64,000 nt of DNA from Fulvia fulva (taxonomy: Eukaryota; Ascomycota; Dothideomycetes; Mycosphaerellales; Mycosphaerellaceae): assembly GCF_020509005.1 (NCBI RefSeq), contig NC_063018.1, forward strand, positions 2,604,001 through 2,668,000, given 5' to 3'. The translations under genes and the position numbers were made by a program. Below, piece after piece: positions 23,112-32,629 of the stretch. Each line of letters begins with the position of its first letter. Position 1 is the first letter of the stretch. Below the pieces are notes generated by a model. The model ran no database searches and was not told the DNA's origin. It was given only the letters and a program-made list of their open reading frames with translations.

Positions 23112-23329
23112 TGTTGAGAATATGCAGGTCATAGGGTCAACATTAGGTGCTTAGGGGGATTAGTAATCAGGGCTTGCTAGTCAAGTCCTAAGTACAGCTG
23201 TCCCTCCTGAAACACCTACACCAAGACCGGCGATACTGTATGTAGATACACGCTATCCCATTAGGTCCTTCTTCGTCTTTCGTGTGATCCGCCGTCTTCC
23301 ACTGCTGCGCAACTCGTACCTGTTTAACA
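23112..23329 (+). repeat. Copia 1 3' LTR (unmutated)
   Basis: 218 bp, TGTTGAGAATATGC...GTTTAACA. CpA and TpG are intact throughout. The polypurine tract GAGTGGGAG is directly upstream. Confidence 0.95.
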
Positions 23330-23334
23330 TACGC
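23330..23334. repeat. Right TSD of copia 1 (TACGC)
   Basis: Matches 17882-17886. Confidence 0.85.
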
Positions 23335-25639
23335 TAACACGGAGCGCGAGATTCTCGACTAGCTTCTAGAAGAGGAGGAAGGTAACGAGATATAGCTCGA
23401 AATCTCCGACACTCTTAACCTTACTACGTTATTATACGAGGGCGACATTATTAAGTATAAGAACGACGATAGGTCCTACGATAATACTCGAAAAGACTTC
23501 GCCGTTGACTTTATAGACGCCTAGGGTCGCGGTAGCACCTAGCGTATCCTACTCGAGTAGCTACGTATACTCGACTCGACCTAGCTTTACGATCACGTTA
23601 AGAATCAACTAGAAGCTATCTTATACGTACTTCGTAAGCTCGAAGCCGATCATCGTCAAGCTATCCTAGATAGGGCGGCGTTATATAAGGCTAACGAGCT
23701 AAATAAGAAGAAGTTTAAGGATATATATACCGAGTTATAATACACTACGAAGTATGAGTAGGAATATAAGTAAGACCTCGAACAAGTAAACGAGGACTTA
23801 AGTAAGGCAAAGTAGGACGTAACTAAGTATAGGAAGTAGGCTAACGAATAGTATAATTATACCAAGTCTACTAAGAAGGAAGTTAGTATACTTAAGGCTA
23901 AGGTAGCCGAACTCGATAGCCTCGTACCTAATAAGACCGTACCTACTACTATAGACGTAGTAGGGCTATAACAGAAGATTTAGACGCTCTAGTAGGAACT
24001 CGAGGAGGCTAAGCGTAGCCGTACTACCGAGAAACTAAAGGAACGTAGTACTCGTTCCCTCTCCGAGTTACGACGCCGCCGCGGTAACAAGCCTACTAAT
24101 ACGCCCGCCGGTAAGCCTGTCGCTAAGGGGACTAAGAAGTAGCCTACCGCCCGTAAGTACCGTAAGTAGCGCGTCTACGACTTATCTAATCTAGATTTAT
24201 CCGACTTATCCTCCGACTCCAATTTCCGACGTCGATCTACCTCCGCGTAAGAGTAAGGGCAAGAAGAAGGATAAGAAGAAGAGTAAGGAACTAGTTATTA
24301 TTAAGGAGGACTACGAGATAGTAGATACTAGCGTCGACGTGGTCCGCTATAATCCTACTATATCTAAGGACTTTAAGACTAGTAGCCGCGTCGACATACC
24401 GAAGCCTAAGTTCTCTAGTAAGAACTATAGTAAGGACTCCCTAAGCCTCGACAAGTAGACTATATAACTTGGTAACAAGTTCGCCGTCTCGACTTTTAAG
24501 GACGTACTATCCGCCCTCCGCTTCGTTTAAGAATATACTACCGGATTAGTATAGTAGATGCTTCGAAACTATATTCTATAGAAGATCCTTATCGGAAAGT
24601 ATATAGTTAGTAAGCCCTTTAAGTCCGTATAGAAAGCCCTTAAGTTTCTTAACCGTAACTTTAGCGACTATAACCCCGAAGGTACGGTACGTAATAATAT
24701 AGACGTTCTAAAGATAGGAGAATTAGACAAGTTCTCTCTATTCTACGCTAAGTACTAGAAGGAACGCGCTCGCCTACCGCTAGCTTTAAGCCGTAGGTAG
24801 GAAACTCTTAAGCTAAAGAAGAAGCTTAGCTTTAAGTACCGTACCCATCTTATAGGACGTACGGAATTTAAGACAGTCGAGGGCCTAGCTTCGTAATACT
24901 ATCGCCTAGAGAGCGAGATAGCTTAGCTCGATATCGACCTACCTCGAAAGGTTAACGATAACAAGGACAATAAGAAGCTATCTAGTAGTAAGCCTCCGGG
25001 CGCGACGCTAGGTATAACTACGCCTACTATCGGCTAGGTAACACCGCTAGCGATTCCCGCTAATACTAGTATACCGCTTAGTCGCTCACCGTATACTAAC
25101 TAGGCCTTGCTTCTATAGAAGGACCGGCCTAAGCAATATAAGAACCTCGTACTACTTACCTAAGATTAGCGTACCTAGATTATTATAAGCGGTAGCTACC
25201 TACGGTACCGCGGTACCGGACACGCCTTAGGAGTAGCTAGCTATCTACTCGACCCCTACGAGCGCCTAAAGCGAAAGACCGCTAATAATAGTCTAACCGC
25301 TATAGTAGTAGTACTACCGGCGGAAAACGTCTAGACTATTATCTAAGCGTAATAGATAATAGTCCGATATAGGAAGTGTTATTTTAGTATAAGTACTATT
25401 ACTTACCTTATAAATACGAACACGAACATAAACATTACGGTATAAGAACAGTATAGGCATTTTCCTTATAAGCCCGTCCGAATACACCCTCTATAGAAGT
25501 AGATAAAGGACCCAAAGTCTCGTATTACTTTATAGTAGAGAGTAGAGCAAATAGACATTATATATATACCTTTCTCGATAACGGTACTAACTCTAAACTC
25601 GTAAACACTTCCTACGCGTAAAAACACAACTTCTATTTA
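23335..25639 (+). mobile_element. Gypsy F gag (and start of pol), RIP-inactivated
   Basis: Plus strand, through stops: an acidic and lysine-rich, coiled-coil-like gag (LEADHRQAILDRAALYKANE near 23640-23700; SILKAKVAELDSLVPNK near 23890), a basic stretch near 24060-24170 (SLSELRRRRGNKPTNTPAG), an acidic DLSNLDLSDLSSDS segment near 24185 and a lysine run near 24250. A Gag-like alpha-helical region follows at 24380-24960. Copia 2 cuts it at 25640; protease, RT and most of integrase are missing before the element resumes at 33707. Confidence 0.65.
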
Positions 25640-25872
25640 TGTTAAACAGGTACGAGTTGCGCAGCAGTGGAAGACGGCGGATCACACAAAAGACGAAGAA
25701 GGACCCAATGGGATAGCGTGTATCTACATACAGTATCGCCGGTGTTGGTGTAGGTAGATGCTAGGTGTCCGGATGTTTGCCAGCCTATAGGCTGGCAAAC
25801 CCTAGTCACGTGATCTATCACATGACACACCCACACCTACATGCTTGTCCTGCGGCCTGTATGTTCTCAACA
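25640..25872 (-). repeat. Copia 2 3' LTR (233 bp, second U3 type)
   Basis: The R/U5 half matches the copia 1 LTR, but the U3 half is different sequence. U3 contains a perfect 26-base palindrome at 25775-25800 (half-site GTTTGCCAGCCTA) and a nearly perfect 22-base one just beyond it with TCACGTGAT. The solo LTR at 62395 has the same U3. Confidence 0.9.
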
Positions 25873-25907
25873 CTCCCACTCAGGCCACATGGTCTCCTAC
25901 AATCCCT

Positions 25908-28900
25908 TTACGCAAGCTGGAGCTGCCTTACAAAGTTTTGGAACTGCTGGCCATTGAGGGGCTTTGTTAACCCATCAGCAGCCATGTCCTTTGTATGGCA
26001 GTAGTCCACTGCAATCTTCTTCTGCCACCAGAGATGTCTGACATAGTTATATGCAACATCAATATGCTTTGACCTTTCATGCACATGGGCATCTTTGACA
26101 AGTGTCAAAGCGGCTTGGTTGTCACCCATGAGCTTGACTGGCCTTAGCTCGTCAACAGTGCCCTTGCTTGCCCTTACACTCGGCTGGAAAGAGCTCTTTC
26201 CTACCAGTTCTGGGCACCCCATTTCCCTGAGGACAGCAGCAAGAAATTGTGACTGCTTTGCGGCTGCGTTCATAGCCATGAACTCAGCTTCCATTGTTGA
26301 TGTTGCAACAGACTTCTGCTTCCTACTCATCCAGGACACAGGTGATCCACAAAGGAACCACACGTATCCCAGAATTGAGACTCTATCCACTTTGTCCATA
26401 GCGTAGTCAGAGTCCGAGTATCCCTGGAGATTGCCCCCTCCCTTTCTATACATAAGACCTAGGTCTGGGTACGACCGCAGGTATCGGGAGAGCTTCTTCA
26501 AAGCCTTCATATGCTGCTGCGAGGGATCAGCAACAAATGAGCTAATTCTTCCAAGGGGGAATGCTAAGTCTGGCCTTGTCATTGTCATTGGCCACATCCA
26601 GGTACCATTGTGGCTCTGGTAATCCTGTTTGTTGCACCTCTCATCCATAGGTGCCGTAGGCACTAAATGCTCGTAGCTCTCCATAGGTGAGTGGGTTGGC
26701 GTAGCCTTCTCTCTAGCCATGTTCATCTTGGCTAAGTTAGCGTGGACATAGTGTCCTTGATCAAGCTTCAAAGTGCCTTGGGACCTGTCTCTTGTAATCC
26801 TCATTCCAAGGATCTTCGTAGGTTCACCAAGATCTTTAATCTTAAACACTTTTCCAAGCTCAGCCTTAAACCACTGAACATCTGACAGCTTCGGAGCTGC
26901 AATGGGTATGTCATCCACATGGGTAAGGACCATAAGGTCTCTATCCGTATGGATAAGTAGGCATGGATCTACCTGGGACTGGGTAAATCCAATCTTCTCT
27001 AGCTTCGCAACACAGAGCTTGTTCCAGTCTCTAGCTGCTTGCTTAAGCCCATAAAGGCTTCGTAGGACCTTGAACACCATGTTTGGAGGTGCTTCAACTC
27101 CTGGGGGTGGGATCATATAGATGTCTTCAAGAAGGCTGCTTTGGGTAAAAGCATTATTCACATCCACTAGGTGCATCTCGAGATCTCTCTCACATACTAC
27201 TGCCATGAATACTCGGAGAGTATCATGTCTAACAGTAGGTGCAAAGGTCTCTTCGAAGTCAACCCCATATTTCTGTGAAAACCCTCTTGCAACTAGTCTT
27301 GCCTTGAACTTCTCAATGGCTCCACTAATCATTCTTTTCACATCAAAGACCCACCTAGAAGTAATTAGATTCGCACCCTTTGGCGGTACAACTGCTTCCC
27401 AGGTGTTGTTGCTTGCTAAGGCAATAAGTTCGTTCTCGATTGCCTCTCTCCACATATGTCCCCATTCGGGGTCTCCTACGGCTGCCTTATAGGACTTTGG
27501 GATTGGCACTTCCTGCTGATAGGCTATGGCCTGCCCAACAGCAGCAAATGCATGTTCTTCCACGTCGTTCAGAATCTCCTCTACCCAGCTCATTGTAGGG
27601 TCTAGATGGAACATCTGGGCGATAAGAGCCTTATGGTGTTTAGCCTCATGCTCTTCAGAGTTATCATCTCCGTCCCCCCTTGACCTCTTGTTGCCTGCAA
27701 CCTGAGGTGGCGCTGGGTGTTCGGATGGGTCGAACTGAACGACATCTTCTTTTTCTTTCATTGGAGTACCCTGATCTCCAAACTTCTGGTATTCCCCAAT
27801 GTCCTTTGGGGGAGGGGGAAGTTGCACAAACAGCGGTTGCTGTGGTGTTGATGACTTGGGTAGGTTCTGTATAGATCCACCGTTATCGGCCTTCGACAGT
27901 GTTGAAACCGCCTCAATATTTTCTCCTGGCCTTCGTAACGGTGTCTCTGATAATCCCCTATCGGAAAATTTCGCCCCAAAGGGCTTCCTCCCAACAGGAT
28001 TGCGCTGTGGCGCTCGACTCGGCTGGTTAGTGAAGGTGATACCAAGATCCATATCTCCCCCCTTCTCATTCTCAAACCAGTCGACGTGACTATGCGCTTT
28101 TATTGCTTTCATGTCGGGATCCCAGAACAGCCATTGTTTTGTGGTGTTTTCTGAGTAGCCCACAAACACGGCTTCTTTTCCTCGGTTCATCAACTTGTCT
28201 CTCCTCAAGCCTTGAGGTTGGGCTCTTGGGTCTACATAGACCACAGCTTTGCATCCCCAGACGCGGAAATGGTCGACTGACGGTACTTGGCCAGTAAAGG
28301 CTTCTTCTGGTGAAAGAGCAATACCATCAATGATCGGACCATTAGGCAGTCTGTTTCTGATCACAGTCTGTGCTTGCAAAGCTTCTGGCCAGAACTCAAC
28401 TGGCATGCCAGAGTCTTCAAGCATAGCCCGGACTGTGTTCTCAGAGGCTTGAATTGACCTTTCCACAGGTCCATTTTGAAGAGAGTTGTAGGCATCAGTT
28501 GTGTCCATCTGAGTGCCAAACTCCTTCTCCCACTCTTTTAGCAAGGCGAGAATTTCCTTTGCACCATCACTGCGGATCGCAGACAGAAAGCACCTTGACT
28601 GCCGTTCTGCCTGGACCTTCCAATCCCGTAGGGCTGCAGGAGCGTCGCTCCTGGCCTTCAAAGGGATTACCCACTTCTTCCTAGAGAAGTTGTCTACAAT
28701 CTCAAGCCAATATTTGTATCCTAGCCTAGAGACTGCGCCCTGAAAAGGCCCACAGATGTCAATGGAGATGAGGGCCAGCCTCTCCCCTTTCCTCTCTGTG
28801 GCAGGTCCTTTGAACTTCCTCATGTTTGCAAGGGAGCAGACCTTGCAGTTCTGGTGTTCAGAAGGAACAGGAATGGGATCTTTCTTGTCAGTGACTCTAT

Positions 28901-30608
28901 GCAGGTTTCTTAGCAGTCCCTTGCCAAGGTGTGCACATCTTCTATGCCATAGCTCCCACTGATCTTCGGACTCAGTGTTAGCCATAGCGGTACCGTCACG
29001 TTCTTGAGAGAGTATGCCAGCATGCTGTGGCTCAAGAATTTCCGAGATCGAGTGGATAAACGGTACTCCTCCTCGAAGTTTGGTCTGGACAACGGGTTTA
29101 CCAGACAAGGATTTTAGGGTGAAACTGGGTGGTTGGACAGCAAACTGTTGGCTGAACTGATTCCACGAAACAAGACTAACTCCAAGGCCAGGAACAAACA
29201 GGACATTTTCTAAGACAATTTGCTTTCCAGAAGGACCACCCATTACTGCACTTCCCATATGTGTAGCTTGTAGATAGCCACCCCCAACCTTGATCCACTT
29301 CCTCTTTTGAAGAGGCTTCAGTGTCCTGAATAGTGAATCTTGGTCAGTCATATGTGATGATGCACAAGAGTCAAGCAACCACTCGGACGAGGGGTACTTG
29401 CCTTTGGCTTCCACAGTGGAATGGGCAACCTCATCAACATCATCATCTTCTGATGGTATCTCAGGGTCTGATGCGTCTTCCTGGGTCGCATGGGCCCTTG
29501 CAGGCTTACTAGAGGAGGCCTTTGGCTTGCGGCTCTCCTTCATCTGCTTTGCAAGGTCCGTCATCACCTTGAGGACATCACGAAGGTTTGGTGATGATGA
29601 CCTCCTACGAGGTGGTGACGGTTGTCTCTTAGCAGGGTAGGTAACCCTAGCTAGTTTGTCCTTGTTCCTAACAGCCTGCTGAGCTGCAGAAAGGTGTGGG
29701 CACTTGCTCATAAAATGGTCACCACCGCAGAGATGGCACGTGAGCTTGCCCTGGAAACCCTTCTTAGCAAACATGGCTGTCCCTTGATGAATCATTGATT
29801 CTTGCTTCTCCCTAAGAATTGCAAGAATGTCTTGTGGTGAGAGATTCACCTGGGCATCAATTGCATCGCGAATTGAGCCAAATGAGTCTGGCAGAGCTGC
29901 TAAGAGTTGCTGGATCTTTCTGTCCTCAGTCTTGATGTCTTGGAACTGAGGCGAGATTGAAACAGCCCTCCTTGCAATTGAGCTAAGCTCCTGCCAGGCG
30001 TCATCTATAGACTGGTCTTCTGTCATCACGAAATTGGTGTATTGCTGAAGCAAACTTCTTCCAGTAGCGAGAAGTCTTCTCTTATATTTAGCTTCAGCCC
30101 ATTCCCACAACTCCTTCGCATGCCGGATCTCGTATGTCATCTCTTGGTCATCTGTCGACAGACAGATGTACATCTCATACAGGGCCGTTGCATTGTGCCG
30201 TCTGTACGATGCCTTCCTTATCGCTTGATCCAAAGGAAGGGATGACTCCGATGATGCAGAGGGTGTCGCTATAGATAGGGTTGCAGCGGGAATGTCCGTG
30301 ATGATGTCTTCGAGGACCCAGTCAACCTGCTTTGATACCAGGTGTATTCTCATCAGCTTGAACCATGTTTCGTGGTTCTCTCTTGTCAGAAGAGGTGCTG
30401 CTCTCTTTCTTATGAACCCAGTCTCGTTCTCCATTTTTTGTAAGTTGAGGGACAGGTTGGCTGCCCTCAGGTAAAAGGATGTATTCGGTCGTACGCGATC
30501 GGATCGAAATGGGATAAACCGAACGCGAGGTTGATAGCGGAGAGGATGGCTATCCGCCGGGAAGAGGAGGAAAGTCGGTCGGTAAGGATCGTGTTGGTGC
30601 TGAGACAC
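25908..30608 (-). CDS. Copia 2 gag-pol polyprotein, uninterrupted
   Basis: 1566 codons open; the likely real start is the ATG at 30434 (MENETGFIRKRAAP, 1508 residues), because upstream residues look like leader and copia 1 aligns from there. Domains, numbered from 30608: Gag helices about 60-270; zinc knuckle CHLCGGDHFMSKCPH near 285-300; aspartic protease DSCASSH near 413; integrase with HRRCAHL zinc finger near 554 and D, D, E core residues in SIDICGPF, IRSDGAKE and NGPVERS; RT near 1060-1300 with VDVNNAF and HVDDIPIA; RNase H near 1430-1560 with STMEAEFMAM. The RT box reads HVDD where copia 1 has YVDD. The order protease-integrase-RT-RNase H defines Ty1/copia. The missing 5' LTR means there is no normal promoter. 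Confidence 0.95.
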   Translation of the reverse strand: MSQHQHDPYRPTFLLFPADSHPLRYQPRVRFIPFRSDRVRPNTSFYLRAANLSLNLQKMENETGFIRKRAAPLLTRENHETWFKLMRIHLVSKQVDWVLEDIITDIPAATLSIATPSASSESSLPLDQAIRKASYRRHNATALYEMYICLSTDDQEMTYEIRHAKELWEWAEAKYKRRLLATGRSLLQQYTNFVMTEDQSIDDAWQELSSIARRAVSISPQFQDIKTEDRKIQQLLAALPDSFGSIRDAIDAQVNLSPQDILAILREKQESMIHQGTAMFAKKGFQGKLTCHLCGGDHFMSKCPHLSAAQQAVRNKDKLARVTYPAKRQPSPPRRRSSSPNLRDVLKVMTDLAKQMKESRKPKASSSKPARAHATQEDASDPEIPSEDDDVDEVAHSTVEAKGKYPSSEWLLDSCASSHMTDQDSLFRTLKPLQKRKWIKVGGGYLQATHMGSAVMGGPSGKQIVLENVLFVPGLGVSLVSWNQFSQQFAVQPPSFTLKSLSGKPVVQTKLRGGVPFIHSISEILEPQHAGILSQERDGTAMANTESEDQWELWHRRCAHLGKGLLRNLHRVTDKKDPIPVPSEHQNCKVCSLANMRKFKGPATERKGERLALISIDICGPFQGAVSRLGYKYWLEIVDNFSRKKWVIPLKARSDAPAALRDWKVQAERQSRCFLSAIRSDGAKEILALLKEWEKEFGTQMDTTDAYNSLQNGPVERSIQASENTVRAMLEDSGMPVEFWPEALQAQTVIRNRLPNGPIIDGIALSPEEAFTGQVPSVDHFRVWGCKAVVYVDPRAQPQGLRRDKLMNRGKEAVFVGYSENTTKQWLFWDPDMKAIKAHSHVDWFENEKGGDMDLGITFTNQPSRAPQRNPVGRKPFGAKFSDRGLSETPLRRPGENIEAVSTLSKADNGGSIQNLPKSSTPQQPLFVQLPPPPKDIGEYQKFGDQGTPMKEKEDVVQFDPSEHPAPPQVAGNKRSRGDGDDNSEEHEAKHHKALIAQMFHLDPTMSWVEEILNDVEEHAFAAVGQAIAYQQEVPIPKSYKAAVGDPEWGHMWREAIENELIALASNNTWEAVVPPKGANLITSRWVFDVKRMISGAIEKFKARLVARGFSQKYGVDFEETFAPTVRHDTLRVFMAVVCERDLEMHLVDVNNAFTQSSLLEDIYMIPPPGVEAPPNMVFKVLRSLYGLKQAARDWNKLCVAKLEKIGFTQSQVDPCLLIHTDRDLMVLTHVDDIPIAAPKLSDVQWFKAELGKVFKIKDLGEPTKILGMRITRDRSQGTLKLDQGHYVHANLAKMNMAREKATPTHSPMESYEHLVPTAPMDERCNKQDYQSHNGTWMWPMTMTRPDLAFPLGRISSFVADPSQQHMKALKKLSRYLRSYPDLGLMYRKGGGNLQGYSDSDYAMDKVDRVSILGYVWFLCGSPVSWMSRKQKSVATSTMEAEFMAMNAAAKQSQFLAAVLREMGCPELVGKSSFQPSVRASKGTVDELRPVKLMGDNQAALTLVKDAHVHERSKHIDVAYNYVRHLWWQKKIAVDYCHTKDMAADGLTKPLNGQQFQNFVRQLQLA

Positions 30609-30926
30609 TGTAGCGTAACTCTCTCAGCAGAGGGGGTTTCTGAGACACTGCGGCTCTCTCAGAATGAACAGTTAGTCGATGCGAACGCGATGTCCGGAGA
30701 GCGACTCTTCTCAGTAAGCTCGCCCACTTGTCTGAGGTATTGGCACAGGCTCCCTGACTCGGAGTCTGACAGTGCCTCACTAGGCTCTTTCACGTCTTAT
30801 ATGCACCTACAGCACGGCTGTAGCTTCCTGTGCAAGGCGGGTGCGGCCTCCAGTCTGCCTTCCTTTTGTTCTGAAGAGGAATAACTCCAATACGACTTTG
30901 TCGAGGGTGAAACACCGAGTTGCTAA

Positions 30927-30941
30927 CCCGGGCTCATAACC
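30927..30941 (-). promoter_or_regulatory. Copia 2 primer-binding site
   Basis: Plus strand CCCGGGCTCATAACC; identical to the copia 1 site on the other strand, complementary to the initiator tRNA-Met anticodon arm. Confidence 0.8.
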
Positions 30942-30950
30942 TGTTAAACA

Positions 30951-32629
30951 CCGTGTTGGTGAAAACCCCTCCTCCTTCCCGCCTGTCTTTTCCTCCTCGT
31001 TGTCGTCTTAAATTTCCCTTGTTAGGGGTACGCTAGTGTCATAGGCCTGCCCTGATGACTACCCTATCTGCAACCCCCCTCGCTTCCGCCTCTTGTCTAT
31101 CCACTCCTCCGTCTCGCTCGCGAGGCTAAACTGCTGGAGGTATCCCTGCTGTAGTATCCACCGAGAGATTCGGCGAATGTTGCCTTTGTCCCTAATAATT
31201 GACTTGTAGTCTCTCCTTCCCGCTTGGTGCCTCCAATTTCCCCTGCCTCTCGCCCACTGCGGGCATCGTAGTAGCATATGTTCTGGGTTTTGCGATGGGT
31301 AGCCACACTGGCAGGCTGGGCTATAGATGTCTAGTGCGCGTCTCCTGAACAGGTAGGCCCTTAATCCAATGTGTTCGGACCTGATTTGGATCGCTATGCT
31401 TGCTTCGGCCCTTGTCAGGTCCCTATATAGCTGGTAATTGTGTCTCTGGAAGGCTCGGAGCGCTATCGGGCCTGTTGTCTTAGGGGGCTTCCTTTTCCAG
31501 TCCTGCTCCCATAGGCAGCTCGCTATCTGTTCCGCTAGGTTTTGGGTCTTAGCCTTGCTCCCGCCGGCCTGGCGAGTCCTACGCTCCTCCTCCTTTCGTG
31601 CTAGCCATTCGGTGCTTGTCTGTACGGCCGTAAAGGTAGTAAGGTCATCCTCTTTTTGGCTTGTCCTATATCCTGCCCCTCTCCGGTAGCGGCTTTCTAT
31701 CTTATTCTTTGCCTCCTAGATCGTGGTTTGTGCTAGGTAACCTGTCGTCTTTGCCGCGTATTGAATTCTCATTCCCCGGATGTACTGGCCGATTGGTGGT
31801 ATTCCTGTCTCCATTTCTACCGTGCTTGTTGACGTTGTCTTGTATGCGCCTAGTACCCTACGTAGGTTGCCTGCCTGTTTCCTGTTTAGGGGTTGCTCTA
31901 TCCGTTTCGGGATCGGCTTGCCTGCGCCTCCTATTCCCCAAATCTGTGCCCCGTACAACATAGCTGGTCTGACGATCGCCTTATACATTACTCTTGCCTT
32001 GTCGAATGTTGCTCCCCATGTAGATGCCGTAAGCCTCTTTATCGAGGCTTTATTGACTTGCGCTCGACTCTGGGCTTTCTTAATCTGTACATTCTAGCTT
32101 AGCTTCGGGTCGAGCCAGATCCCTAGTACTCGTAGCTCCGCTGATGGCTTGGTCTCGTAGCCTTGGATTCTTACCGCCGCCTTCATATTATGGTGTGTTC
32201 TCGCTTTACTGAAGTGTATAAGTTGGTACTTTTCAGGGGCGAACCGGGCACCATGCTTCTTTGCCCACTCCTCGCATTTCTTGTGCCTATCTTCAAGGAG
32301 GCGACAGTTCTCTTCTGTCGAGTCTGACCAGGCTAGGATGTTTGTATCGTCTACGAACCCCGATGCTGAGGTTTGCGGAGAGGTGAGTAGGGGGATTAGA
32401 TCCGACATAAATATCAGAAACAGGATAGGGGAGAGAGTAGATCCCTGAGGTATTCCAGTCTCTGCCTTCACCGGGTCGGACGTGTACCTTCCTAGGACTA
32501 GGTATGTCGTCCGTTCCTGGAGAAAGGAGAAGACGAACGACGTTGCCTACTAGGGGATGCCTTTCTGCTGTAGGATATGTATTAGCCTTTAGTGTGAGAC
32601 GTTGTCGAAGGCCCCTGCGATGTCGAGGG
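30951..32629 (-). mobile_element. LINE D1, 5'-truncated, hardly mutated
   Basis: Minus-strand LINE from the RT core to near the 3' end. 32094-32471 reads ETGIPQGSTLSPILFLIFMS, then SGFVDDTNILAWSDSTEENC and FAPEKYQLIHFSKAR; 31716-31988 reads YKAIVRPAMLYGAQIW; 31059-31277 holds the Cys/His end (MLLRCPQWARGRGNW). A few TAG stops interrupt. It matches 63570-64000 (LINE D2) almost exactly. At 32629/32630 LINE homology stops abruptly in the RT at the codons before VGAFDNVSH, and repeat R1 begins. The 3' tail is missing, cut off where copia 2's leader begins. Confidence 0.88.

Larger units (their letters stand above)
17887..23329 (+). mobile_element. Copia 1: Ty1/copia retrotransposon, complete but inactivated
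   Basis: 5443 bp with two 218-bp LTRs (TGTT...AACA), a 5-bp TSD, primer site, polypurine tract (GAGTGGGAG just before 23112) and a decayed gag-pol. It inserted into the gag of gypsy F. The left LTR and about 1 kb of the 5' end are RIP-mutated, while the right LTR is clean, so damage is graded from left to right. The body is poor in CpG and rich in CpA and TpG, unlike copia 2. Confidence 0.95.
25640..30950 (-). mobile_element. Copia 2: Ty1/copia element with an intact ORF but no 5' LTR
   Basis: Minus-strand copy of the copia 1 family. The 3' LTR is at 25640-25872 and the ORF at 25908-30434/30608. The leader runs to the primer site at 30927-30941. Beyond it only 9 bases of the 5' LTR (TGTTAAACA, 30942-30950) remain before LINE D1 sequence begins. 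No TSD can be checked for that reason. Hardly any RIP damage. It sits inside gypsy F. Confidence 0.93.

Noticed and set aside
30531..30884. Plus-strand open frame of 117 codons in the copia 2 leader.
   Set aside because: It lies antisense to the retrotransposon leader, which is repeat-rich and non-coding in the other copies.
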